This document shows positions 8,196-16,114 of a stretch of DNA of 64,000 nt, one piece after another (position 1 is the stretch's first letter; the number at the start of each line of letters is the position of its first letter). The notes beneath the pieces were generated by a model that was not told the origin of the DNA, ran no database searches, and was given only the letters and a program-made list of their open reading frames with translations. The position numbers and the translations under genes were made by a program. Source of the DNA: an uncultured Lachnospiraceae bacterium. GTDB lineage: Bacteria; Bacillota; Clostridia; Lachnospirales; Lachnospiraceae. Location of the stretch: the NCBI GenBank assembly GCA_959022495.1, contig CAUEYX010000013.1, positions 1 to 64,000 on the forward strand, given 5' to 3'.

Positions 8196-9377
8196 TTATT
8201 TTCTTGTGTACGGATACAGGGTCACTCCCTGGACCACTCTGTTTACCTCTCCGGTCGGACACGGATTGTCCGGTGTAATAGAAAGGGAAAGGGATTTCAG
8301 TACTGCAAGTGTCTGAGCGAAAAGAATATAATCCAATCCAAGCAGGACATTCTCTTCCGCGTCATCAAGCCCATATACAACTGTATAATCAACCAGAGCC
8401 GCCGCCGCGTCATCCTGTCTGCTCATAACCGCAGCAATTTTATTCCCCTTACGCTGACCGCTCATCTCTTTTACCAGATCCATCTCATACTTTCTTGTGT
8501 AAGGGTCATCGCTGAGATATACGACCGTAAGCGTTGTGTCGTCCACGATTGATTTCGGGCCATGACGGAATCCCATCGGTGTGTCATACATCGTAACAAC
8601 ACGTCCCGCCGTCAGCTCCAGCATTTTAAGCGCTGACTCCTGGGATGTCCCCTTCAGAGTGTTGCTTCCAAGGTAAACAATCCGCTTGAAATCATACTCA
8701 TCAACAATCTTCTGAGCGATGCCGAACTGGTTGTCCAGAAATGCCTGACCGGCCGCGGCGATTTTGCGTACCTTCTCGATGGTCTCATCGAGCTCATCTA
8801 AGTGGAAGCACAGATAGGTTGCAAGATACATATTGGAGAAACTTGATGTCATTGCGAAGCTCTGGTCATGTGTCTCGTCTGTCAGGTTAATTGCATAGCA
8901 GTTCTCTGTCTCCGCGGCACGTTTGGACAGAGCCCCATTCTTATTGCAGGTTACAAACAGATGATATACATTATCACACACTGCCTCAGCCGCGTCAACA
9001 GCTCCCACTGACTCCGGTGAATTTCCAGAACGCCCGAAGCTGATCAGAAGAGTCGGCTTTGTGCGGGAGAGATACGCTTCCGGCGTTGCTACGATATCTG
9101 TAGTTCCATATGATTTTGCCTTATGGTTCAGAAGACCTGTCAGATGTGGAAACAGCGCGTTTCCAACAAATTCACTTGTACCAGCTCCTGTCAGGATTAC
9201 GTCAAAATCATCACATGTGATAACCTGATCAATAAACTTTTTAAGCTCGTCCTTGTGTTCTTTGATCTGATTACATGTCTTTTCCCATGTTGCCGGCTGC
9301 TGATAGATCTCTGTCAGCGTAAATGTTGATGAAGTTTCTTTCATCTTATCCTCTGTGATATTAAAGATCGTGCTCAT
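8196..9377 (-). CDS. agaS: AgaS-type SIS-domain aldose/ketose isomerase-deaminase
   Basis: 393 residues with two SIS (sugar isomerase) domains; the first includes LTGAGTSEFVGNALFP and ISFGRSGNSPESVGA, the phosphosugar-binding Ser/Thr cluster. The second includes LGSNTLKGTSQESALKMLELTAG and the MGFRHGPKS segment typical of AgaS. AgaS converts galactosamine-6-phosphate to tagatose-6-phosphate with release of ammonia. Its place after a mannose-family PTS and the presence of NagA and tagatose-bisphosphate aldolase genes fit this step well. An AAAGGGG site precedes the ATG. Confidence 0.9.
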   Translation of the reverse strand: MSTIFNITEDKMKETSSTFTLTEIYQQPATWEKTCNQIKEHKDELKKFIDQVITCDDFDVILTGAGTSEFVGNALFPHLTGLLNHKAKSYGTTDIVATPEAYLSRTKPTLLISFGRSGNSPESVGAVDAAEAVCDNVYHLFVTCNKNGALSKRAAETENCYAINLTDETHDQSFAMTSSFSNMYLATYLCFHLDELDETIEKVRKIAAAGQAFLDNQFGIAQKIVDEYDFKRIVYLGSNTLKGTSQESALKMLELTAGRVVTMYDTPMGFRHGPKSIVDDTTLTVVYLSDDPYTRKYEMDLVKEMSGQRKGNKIAAVMSRQDDAAAALVDYTVVYGLDDAEENVLLGLDYILFAQTLAVLKSLSLSITPDNPCPTGEVNRVVQGVTLYPYTRK

Positions 9378-9457
9378 TTTTCTACCCCTTTCATTTTATC
9401 CGCCGGACTCTCTGCCCGGCTTATAAATTTTATTCGATTTATAATATGCAGACAGCT

Positions 9458-9886
9458 TTAGATCCCGTCGTCTGACGCTTCCTGTACTACCTGCTTAAAT
9501 TCGTATTTTGTCACCTGTTCTTTTCCTGTCTCCAGCACTGAATCCACAAGTCCATCCAGATCATCCATAAACTTACGTGACATTACGATCTCTACCAGCA
9601 TAGGCAGATTCGTTCCCGCAACGATACGAATGTTCTCTTTGCCATGTCCGAGCTGCGCGGAAACATTGAACGGTGTTCCGCCCATAAGGTCTGTGAAAAT
9701 AATGACCCCCTCACATTCCTTTAATTCGTCAAGTGCTTTTGCTATTTCACGTGTCAAATCCTCTGTACTGTAAGTCGGCAGAAAATCAACTGCCTGATAC
9801 GCTTCCTGTTCTCCCGCGATCAGGTTCACAGAGCTTGTTATGCCAGTCCCAAAATTTGCATGTCCTGTAACTAATAATCCAATCAT
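9458..9886 (-). CDS. agaF: PTS mannose/GalNAc-family IIA component
   Basis: 142 residues of the PTS IIA mannose/sorbose family; the phosphorylated His is in the opening VTGHANFG (residue 9), and IIFTDLMGGTPFN is the family signature. It receives phosphate from HPr and hands it to IIB. It lies between a small unknown gene and agaS, not beside the other PTS subunits, but runs in the same direction. The gene name rests on context; the substrate could be another amino sugar. Confidence 0.9.
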   Translation of the reverse strand: MIGLLVTGHANFGTGITSSVNLIAGEQEAYQAVDFLPTYSTEDLTREIAKALDELKECEGVIIFTDLMGGTPFNVSAQLGHGKENIRIVAGTNLPMLVEIVMSRKFMDDLDGLVDSVLETGKEQVTKYEFKQVVQEASDDGI

Positions 9887-9950
9887 AATACCTCTCCTGT
9901 TCTAAACATGTTTAACGCCTGCATCTGCAAGGCATGTTTTTGCTTTTTTC

Positions 9951-10601
9951 TCACGCCTCTGCTTCTCTTAAATATTTGTCGACAACAGGCATATAAACTG
10001 CTTTTGGATGAAAACATGCCTTTGCACTCCTCATGTATTCAAGTGCGTTTTTGTCATCCCCCAGATAGGAATACTGTTTTGCAACCATAAACAGAACTAC
10101 GCCCAGCGCGAATCCATAATAAAGCTTGGAATTAATATCCTCTGTCATCTGGTCGATCAGGCCGCTCTCTCCATCCAGCATCACTGCATAAGATTCCTCA
10201 CTGTAACGGATTAACTTCTGATTTCCTGTCTCCCTGATTGCCGCCAGCAGCCAGTCCGCGTACCTGCGGTTTCCCTTGATGAGAAACGTATGGAAATATG
10301 TCTCAAGAAAACTTTCCTTGTCGTCACTGCGGTAATTCCCCGCCGCTATCATATGGCGAAGCACCTTCTCGAACTTGTCTTCCTCTTTCGTGAGATAATA
10401 TACTCTCAATTTGTAAAGGTCACAGACATATTCTCCCAGCAGTTTCCGGGATAATCCCATATCTGTAAGCCTTTCTACCATCTCGCTGTCCCTGTTTTTC
10501 AGCCCCGTATTAAGACTGCGGAGCTGAAAACTTTTCATGCCCTGGAAAATAAGGTATGCAGCGAGTGCTAATACTATAATAAAAAGCGTTATCGGATTCA
10601 A
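9951..10601 (-). CDS. Hypothetical membrane-anchored helical protein inside the PTS locus
   Basis: 216 residues, no family recognised. One N-terminal helix (about 4-22) anchors a largely alpha-helical cytosolic or surface domain with TPR-like spacing (ESFLETYFHTFLIKGNRRYADWLLAA, then YSYLGDDKNALEYMRSAKACF near the C-terminus). A second weak hydrophobic stretch (about 165-178) may be buried or membrane-associated. It lies between the IID and IIA genes, transcribed with them, so it may be an accessory of the transporter. Function unknown. Confidence 0.75.
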   Translation of the reverse strand: MNPITLFIIVLALAAYLIFQGMKSFQLRSLNTGLKNRDSEMVERLTDMGLSRKLLGEYVCDLYKLRVYYLTKEEDKFEKVLRHMIAAGNYRSDDKESFLETYFHTFLIKGNRRYADWLLAAIRETGNQKLIRYSEESYAVMLDGESGLIDQMTEDINSKLYYGFALGVVLFMVAKQYSYLGDDKNALEYMRSAKACFHPKAVYMPVVDKYLREAEA

Positions 10602-10632
10602 ACAGCCACCTGATTTCTCTTTAGATTAATAT

Positions 10633-10659
10633 GAGGGGGGGATCTGGATCCCTCCCCTC
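10633..10659 (-). promoter_or_regulatory. GC-rich hairpin between IID and the next gene
   Basis: Long stem GAGGGG-GGGATC / GATCCC-TCCCCTC with a tiny loop and no clear U-run. It follows the IIB-IIC-IID genes and could protect the 3' end of that mRNA segment, setting PTS membrane subunits above the distal genes. Confidence 0.45.
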
Positions 10660-10704
10660 ATCATCCCTGAAGCGGCATGCTCCAGGGGGTTATTCAATTA
10701 AAGC

Positions 10705-11631
10705 TTATTCAGCTTCCTCCGGAACCGGATAATCATACCACTCTACAAGCGGTGTGTATCCACCCGGAAGTGTATTTCCGTCAGCGTCCATAGCCTGGGA
10801 ATTTCCAGTCCAGATACCGAACGCGCATCCTACGATACCTACTACAAGGATAAGGATGATACATCTAACCGGTGTCCAGCCTTTTTTGATCAGAGCGTAG
10901 ATGCCAAGTGTGATCAGAAGCGGGATCAGCTTCGGCAGCACGCCGTCCAGCAGTGACTGGATATTGATCTGTGTGTCACCAACGATCATACGAACAGTTG
11001 TTCCGCCATAGTTTGCGATCAGGCCGCCTACTACGAAAATACCAAGGATACTTGCTGCACGTGTAAACTCTTTTGCATTAGATGTAAGAAGAGTAACCGC
11101 TTTTGTTCCAAGTCCGTAAGACCAGTACATAAGACCAAAACGAACGATAAACTGAACTACGTTGAAGATGATCAGGAAGAGGATCGCACCAATGATCTGT
11201 CCTTCCATAGCCATATTCGCTGTAAGACCAGCTGTGATCGGAACAAGTGTCAGCCAGAACAGAGCGTCACCGATACCACCGAGCGGTCCAGCTGCGGAGA
11301 TACGTACGGAACGGATTGTCTGTGTCTCAGCCTTGTTCTGCTCCAGGGAGAGAACAATACCCATTACGAATGTTACAAGGAACGGGTGTGTGTTCAGGAA
11401 ATCCAGGTTATGTGCCATGGAAGCCTTAAGGTCTTCTTTGTTTGTATGTATTTTCTGAAGACCCGGGAGCATTGACCAGAGCCATCCACAAGCCTGCATT
11501 CTCTCATAGTTGAAGGATGCCTGTAAGAAACAGGACAGCCAAACCATCTTATTTAATGTCTTGTTATCCAGCTTTGGTGCCGGAGTCAGATCCTGATATC
11601 TATCTGGAATATTATATGCCATCCTGGTCAC
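10705..11631 (-). CDS. agaE: PTS mannose/GalNAc-family IID component
   Basis: 308 residues of the EIID (ManZ/AgaE) family. The opening LDNKTLNKMVWLSCFLQASFNYERMQ and the PLGGIGDALFW segment are characteristic. It forms the membrane channel together with IIC. Hydrophobic segments occupy the C-terminal half. The start codon overlaps the end of the IIC gene by 20 bases, which points to translational coupling. The aga name depends on context. Confidence 0.92.
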   Translation of the reverse strand: MTRMAYNIPDRYQDLTPAPKLDNKTLNKMVWLSCFLQASFNYERMQACGWLWSMLPGLQKIHTNKEDLKASMAHNLDFLNTHPFLVTFVMGIVLSLEQNKAETQTIRSVRISAAGPLGGIGDALFWLTLVPITAGLTANMAMEGQIIGAILFLIIFNVVQFIVRFGLMYWSYGLGTKAVTLLTSNAKEFTRAASILGIFVVGGLIANYGGTTVRMIVGDTQINIQSLLDGVLPKLIPLLITLGIYALIKKGWTPVRCIILILVVGIVGCAFGIWTGNSQAMDADGNTLPGGYTPLVEWYDYPVPEEAE

Positions 11632-12442
11632 CTCCTACAAAGCCGGCGCCTGCGCCTGCGTTCTGTTTGATCTTTGTCTGTGTTGAGAAGTCATAGATTG
11701 CAATAGCAACACCTACGAATGCACACAGAATCAGAGTTGCTCCGGAAGTTGTCGCATTTGCGCTGCAGAGCAGTGCCATAACGAAACCTGCCAGAAGGAA
11801 TCCCCACATCTCGTTGGACATCATAACTTTCATAAGGATCGCGAATCCGACAAACTTCATAGCGCCGCCTGCTGCGTCCAGTCCAGCCATTACCCATGAG
11901 AAGTCATAGGAGAAGTTCTGAAGAGTCTCGCCGAGTGCGGAACCACCGTAGAGACCTGCAACTGCCAGGATACCAAACAGGCATCCCAGAACGCCCATCT
12001 CAAGGAAGTTCAGGTTGCGGATACCTTTTACATTAGCTTCCTCTGCATATTTGTCAGCCTTAGCCATCATACCTGACATAAATGTAAATGTCAGCGTAAC
12101 AGCGTACTGTCCAAATACTGCAAACGGAATTGCAAGACCAAGTGCCGCGCCAACGCCGTCTGCAGTTGCCTCCATGTCAAGGGACACTGCGAAGATCGTT
12201 GCCATAATACCGCCAAGGATTGCGTTCGGCGGCTGTGCGCCGCCAATCGGCATACTACCGATCTGGATCAGCTGGTAAGCACCACCAACTACGATACCAA
12301 GCTCAAAGTTACCAAGGATTGCGCCGATAATCGGGCAGGTAACGATTGGCTGGTACAGAGACTCTAAGAAGCTGAACTGGTCGATTCCCATGATAAACGC
12401 AACCACGAAGACCAGTATTGCCTGGATAATTGAAATCTCCAT
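11612..12442 (-). CDS. agaW: PTS mannose/GalNAc-family IIC component
   Basis: 276 residues, EIIC of the mannose/sorbose family: many transmembrane helices, GGAYQLIQIGSMPIGGAQPPNA near the start and a DAAGGAMKFVGFAILMKVMMSNEMWGF region. The start at 12442 has a GGAAAGGAG site; a longer frame back to 12466 lacks one. It works with the IID subunit encoded next to carry the sugar across the membrane, where IIB phosphorylates it. Confidence 0.92.
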   Translation of the reverse strand: MEISIIQAILVFVVAFIMGIDQFSFLESLYQPIVTCPIIGAILGNFELGIVVGGAYQLIQIGSMPIGGAQPPNAILGGIMATIFAVSLDMEATADGVGAALGLAIPFAVFGQYAVTLTFTFMSGMMAKADKYAEEANVKGIRNLNFLEMGVLGCLFGILAVAGLYGGSALGETLQNFSYDFSWVMAGLDAAGGAMKFVGFAILMKVMMSNEMWGFLLAGFVMALLCSANATTSGATLILCAFVGVAIAIYDFSTQTKIKQNAGAGAGFVGGDQDGI

Positions 12443-12481
12443 ATTTACTCCTTTCCATTTAACCAATAAAACCTTTTGTAA

Positions 12482-12958
12482 CTACTTAAATAATTTGTCA
12501 ACACTTTCTGCCGGCGTATCCGGAACTCTCTTAATCTCAAGTTCCACGCCAAGATCCTGCAGCTTTTTAAAAGTTGCAACATCATCGTCATCCACTGCAA
12601 CCGAAGTCGCAACCTGACGTTTACCATCAGCCATGTGCATATTGCCGATATTCAATTTTTTAATCGGAACCCCGCCCTCAACAAGCTTGAGCACATCCTG
12701 TGGTGATTCGCAGATAATCGCAATATGCTGATTCGGAGAAGCTTTGTGGATGATATCGATTGTCTTCTGAATGGTGAAGAACCTTGTCTGCGCATATGCA
12801 GGCGCAGCCATGTTCATCAGGCTCTGACGGAACTCATCCGCCGCAACCGCATCATTCGCAACAAGCAGAAGATTAGCGCCTACAACGCCACACCACTGTG
12901 TCGCCACCTGACCGTGAATCAGACGATTGTCGATTCTTGTCAATACAATATCTGGCAT
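12482..12958 (-). CDS. agaV: PTS mannose/GalNAc-family IIB component
   Basis: 158 residues, EIIB of the mannose/sorbose family. The phosphorylated His is in RIDNRLIHGQVATQW (residue 15), followed by LLVANDAVAADEF. It is the first gene of the PTS operon, with IIC starting 39 bases downstream. AGGGGGATGAGAAC provides the ribosome site. The mannose, sorbose and GalNAc systems cannot be told apart from this sequence; AgaS, NagA and tagatose-bisphosphate aldolase neighbours favour GalNAc. Confidence 0.9.
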   Translation of the reverse strand: MPDIVLTRIDNRLIHGQVATQWCGVVGANLLLVANDAVAADEFRQSLMNMAAPAYAQTRFFTIQKTIDIIHKASPNQHIAIICESPQDVLKLVEGGVPIKKLNIGNMHMADGKRQVATSVAVDDDDVATFKKLQDLGVELEIKRVPDTPAESVDKLFK

Positions 12959-13040
12959 GTTCTCATCCCCCTTTCTTTAGGTATTTAGCATTCATCGGAC
13001 AGGTCAAAGCCCCTTTCCTCATGCTGTTTCAACAAGCCCC

Positions 13041-13087
13041 TTCCGTAAATATCACGGAAAGTAAATCTGCTTACAAATGCTATTATA
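13041..13087 (-). promoter_or_regulatory. PTS operon promoter (-10) with downstream palindrome
   Basis: On the minus strand a TATAAT -10 lies at 13082-13087 with no good -35, which suggests activator control. A palindrome TTCCGT-N7-ACGGAA (13041-13059) follows in the 5' leader and may be an operator or RNA hairpin. The rest of 12959-13185 is AT-rich and shows nothing else clear. Confidence 0.45.
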
Positions 13088-13185
13088 CCAAATTTCAAAC
13101 CAATTAGTTTGCACTTTTTATGCATCCCTTTGCATTTTTGATTATATAGTTTTAATAAAAAATATAGAGAAAATTCACTTCTTTC

Positions 13186-13962
13186 TCACAAAAGTAACAA
13201 TTTCCGTCTCTCAAACACACATACAGCGGCCCAAAGCGCCAGAATGCCCACAGCCACGCTCAGAATCAAAGTTCCGCTAAAAGACTGCATGTCTGCGGCG
13301 CCGTTCAGCTGACCGGCATTTCCCGCCGCAAGGCTGACAGGCATATACTCTGCCACCCGCGGAAAAATACTGCCAGCAAACTGAGCCGCCAGAAATACGC
13401 CGGCAAAAAGAAGGCATCCACACGCAGATGAGACTACAGATCCTCCAAGCGTCAGGACAGCAAGGAGCACGAACCCGAGCACCCACATCCCCGCCAGGCA
13501 CAAAGGCAGCCCTTCCATAGATACACTCTCATCCCAGAAGAACCATGTATACCCAAAGCACACTGCGGCAGATCCAAGATACAGCCCGCTCCAGCAGATT
13601 ACCGCTGAAGTAAACTTTGCCAAGACTACAGTCCTCCTCGGCAGTCCCTTTGCCAGAACGCAGACCAGAGTCCCTCTGGCATACTCCCCCGAAAACATGC
13701 CGCTGTACATAATAAGAAAAACCACAAGGCCTATCTGGGAGCTGTTTTTAAAGAATTGAAGCCATGCGTCCTCCGCTGCCGGGGCCGCAAATTCCAGGGA
13801 CATGCCGGCTGGCATAAACTGCGAGACAATCTCCGGCAGATACTTCGCTGTCAGTGGGCTGGCCGCCCCAATCAGCAGAAACACAAGTCCCAGGATAAAA
13901 ATCCTCCAGCTCCTGACCGTTTCCATCCATTCCTTTTTCAAAAACGCCTTGTAAGATCTCAT
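13186..13962 (-). CDS. ABC transporter permease (ABC-2 type)
   Basis: 258 residues with about six hydrophobic helices: after a short basic N-terminus (KAFLKKEWMETVRSWR), helices at about 20-38, 78-98, 110-135, 145-165, 170-190 and 225-245. The pattern is that of ABC-2 family permeases. Its start overlaps the end of the ATPase gene by 4 bases, so the two make one transporter. The substrate is unknown. It is the last gene of an operon whose first gene, an XRE regulator, is broken by an integrated element. Confidence 0.85.
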   Translation of the reverse strand: MRSYKAFLKKEWMETVRSWRIFILGLVFLLIGAASPLTAKYLPEIVSQFMPAGMSLEFAAPAAEDAWLQFFKNSSQIGLVVFLIMYSGMFSGEYARGTLVCVLAKGLPRRTVVLAKFTSAVICWSGLYLGSAAVCFGYTWFFWDESVSMEGLPLCLAGMWVLGFVLLAVLTLGGSVVSSACGCLLFAGVFLAAQFAGSIFPRVAEYMPVSLAAGNAGQLNGAADMQSFSGTLILSVAVGILALWAAVCVFERRKLLLL

Positions 13963-14870
13963 ACCGCTGCCTCCATAAATATTGTTTCCAGTGACGGCTC
14001 CACAATCTCCATGCGGACCGGACAGATTCCTTGGTCTGCCATTACCGCCATCAGCCGGAGCTGTTCTGCTTTATCTCCTTCTGGAATAATCACTCTTCTC
14101 CCTTCTGCCTCCGCTCTCTTGAAACTTTCTCCCGCTCTCTCTATGATACACCGCATACTTTCCACGTCCGCAAATTCTAATAGAATCCCTCCCCCTCCAT
14201 GGCATCTGCGGATTTGTTCCAGTCCGCCTTCTACCACAATCCTGCCACCGGAAAGTATTGCCACATGATCACAGATTCTTTCCGCGTCCGCCAGCACATG
14301 GGTAGAAAAAATAACCGTTGTCTGCCTTCCCGCTTCCCGCAGAATGTCTAAGATTTCCTTCCTCCCCACCGGATCAAGCGCGGACGTAGGCTCATCGCAT
14401 ATCAGGATTGCCGGACTTCCAAGGAGTGCCTGCGCGATCCCCAGCCGCTGTTTCATCCCTCTGGAATACCCTCCAATCCGTTTCTTAAAATCTCTCAGCC
14501 CCACCATGCATAGGAGGCTGTCGATACGTTCCTGTGCGTACTTTTTCCCCAGCCCGGATATTTCCGCACACAGCTCCATATACTCACGGGCAGTCATATA
14601 GGGATAGAATTCCGGCACATCGGGCAGATATCCGATATAGCGGCCGGCAGAATGATTCCCAAAATTTATTTTCTGTCCCATCACTGACACACACCCGCTG
14701 TCTGCCCGCAGGAATCCCAGGATAATATTCATAGTCGTGGTTTTACCGGCACCGTTTTTCCCAAGGAAGCCGTAAACCGAATGTTCCGGTACACGCATGG
14801 ATACTCCGTCAAGCACCCTCTCTCCCGCAAATGTTTTCACCAGATCTTTCACTTCAAGTACATTCATCAC
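13959..14870 (-). CDS. ABC transporter ATP-binding protein
   Basis: 303 residues. Walker A GKNGAGKTT, signature SRGMKQRLGIAQAL, Walker B AILICDEPTSALD and the H-loop FSTHVL are all present, so the ATPase should be active. The C-terminal 80 residues are the regulatory extension common in CcmA/BcrA-type exporters. It pairs with the permease at 13186 (4-base overlap) and overlaps the upstream PLDc_N gene by 4 bases. The start could be this ATG or the next one, a codon later. Confidence 0.93.
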   Translation of the reverse strand: MMNVLEVKDLVKTFAGERVLDGVSMRVPEHSVYGFLGKNGAGKTTTMNIILGFLRADSGCVSVMGQKINFGNHSAGRYIGYLPDVPEFYPYMTAREYMELCAEISGLGKKYAQERIDSLLCMVGLRDFKKRIGGYSRGMKQRLGIAQALLGSPAILICDEPTSALDPVGRKEILDILREAGRQTTVIFSTHVLADAERICDHVAILSGGRIVVEGGLEQIRRCHGGGGILLEFADVESMRCIIERAGESFKRAEAEGRRVIIPEGDKAEQLRLMAVMADQGICPVRMEIVEPSLETIFMEAAV

Positions 14871-15079
14871 TCATCACTTCTCCCTATCACAAAATACAAG
14901 ACCGGACCAATCAACTGTATGAACAGCACGACCAGTATCCATACCGTCCGATTACCAAAACGGTAATGAGGGTGCCGGATCACATGAATAAGAGCTGTCA
15001 GCGCCAGAACCAGTTCAATGATGATCAAAGGCAGAAATACGGGAAGATATTTTATAATGATCTCTATGACTCCACTCAT
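14867..15079 (-). CDS. Small PLDc_N-domain membrane protein
   Basis: 70 residues made of two transmembrane helices (about 8-32 and 45-65) around an HPHYRFGNRTVWILVVLF loop. This is the phospholipase D-like N-terminal domain (PLDc_N) on its own, without a catalytic domain. Such small proteins often accompany ABC-2 transporters in Firmicutes. It overlaps the ATPase gene by 4 bases. Its role is not known; an auxiliary subunit or immunity-like part is possible. Confidence 0.82.
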   Translation of the reverse strand: MSGVIEIIIKYLPVFLPLIIIELVLALTALIHVIRHPHYRFGNRTVWILVVLFIQLIGPVLYFVIGRSDE

Positions 15080-15082
15080 CTT

Positions 15083-16072
15083 TCACACCTCCGCTTCCAA
15101 ATGCCGCCTTAATTTTTCTTTCAGCCTCGTAAAACGGGCATTTCCTTCCAGCGCGGCATAAGCCCGATTCCCGCATACTGCAGATATCATGCTCTCCCGG
15201 ATTGTCCTGTCGCCGCGGGGCGCCATACTTCCCAGGGAAAGTTCCTCAAGGAAACGGTCAATCGCAGTAAAGTAGTCATCTCCATGCAGTGTTGGCGGAA
15301 ATTTCAGACGGATACAGCAGGACACATATCTTTCCAGGATATCCAGTGCCTCTTCCCCCATCCCACACCTGACATAGAATTCCGCAATCGTGAGATATAG
15401 CTGGACCATCGTGTTGAAATGAAGCTCTTCTAAATGAAAAAGCTCCGCTGTCTTCAGACTCCTCCGTATCATTTCTTCCGCCCGCCTTGAATATGTCTTC
15501 TGCCCGGCAAGCAGGATTCCGGTATCACCGATCAGCATCAGAAGATGCTGGTACGCCGCTGACTGCAGGTACTCCTCTGCTCTTTCCATGCTGCCCTGCA
15601 TGAGATACGCCTGCCCGATGGTCTCCATCTCCTGATCCAAAGGATGAATGATCTCATCGGTGCTCTCCAAAATTTTATCCGTCCTGCCCTGTATCATCCA
15701 GCACACTCTTTTTATCCCCTGGGCCTCTTTCGAAATATCTGCGTCCCTGCATTCCCGGATTACCGATTCCGTCATATCGATGATATGTTCCAGCAGTGCC
15801 GTGGGATCTTGCGAGAGCTGACTGTGATTCAGGTAGAGTCCTGCCATGCGCATTACCAGGGGAAAACAGGAATGATATTTACGGACATATTCTTCACATT
15901 CTTCGTATACTGTCTCAAAAGGTTCTTCCGCAAATCGTTCCGCCATCTTACGATAGAGTTTCCTGATATCCTCCTTCGGCATCTGCGGCTCGTATCCCAG
16001 CAGCTCATCCACTGAAATATTAAAATACGATGCCAGAATGGGAAGAAACGTAATATCCGGGTAACTCAGCCC
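15083..16072 (-). pseudogene. C-terminal part of an XRE-family regulator split by the 13.8 kb element
   Basis: About 329 codons encode the end of a helix-turn-helix domain (GLSYPDITFLPILASYF, then NISVDELLGYEP) and a long helical, TPR-like C-terminal domain. The first 37 codons, including the recognition helix, are missing here and are found at 29876-29986 beyond the integrated element. Joining the pieces gives a continuous frame reading ...NKWEKGLSYPD..., the canonical form of these regulators, about 366 residues. A GTG at 16012 could start a truncated product but has no DNA-binding domain. The gene heads the operon with the PLDc_N and ABC genes, so the insertion probably removes its control. 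Confidence 0.88.
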
Positions 16073-16074
16073 CG

Positions 16075-16093
16075 TCTCCCTTAATTAAAGATA
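16075..16093 (+). repeat. Left terminal inverted repeat of the 13.8 kb element
   Basis: Matches the inverted copy at 29853-29871 at 16 of 19 positions. The recombinase gene ends 22 bases further in. Confidence 0.8.
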
Positions 16094-16114
16094 TTGTTGG
16101 GTAAAAAAGAAAGG

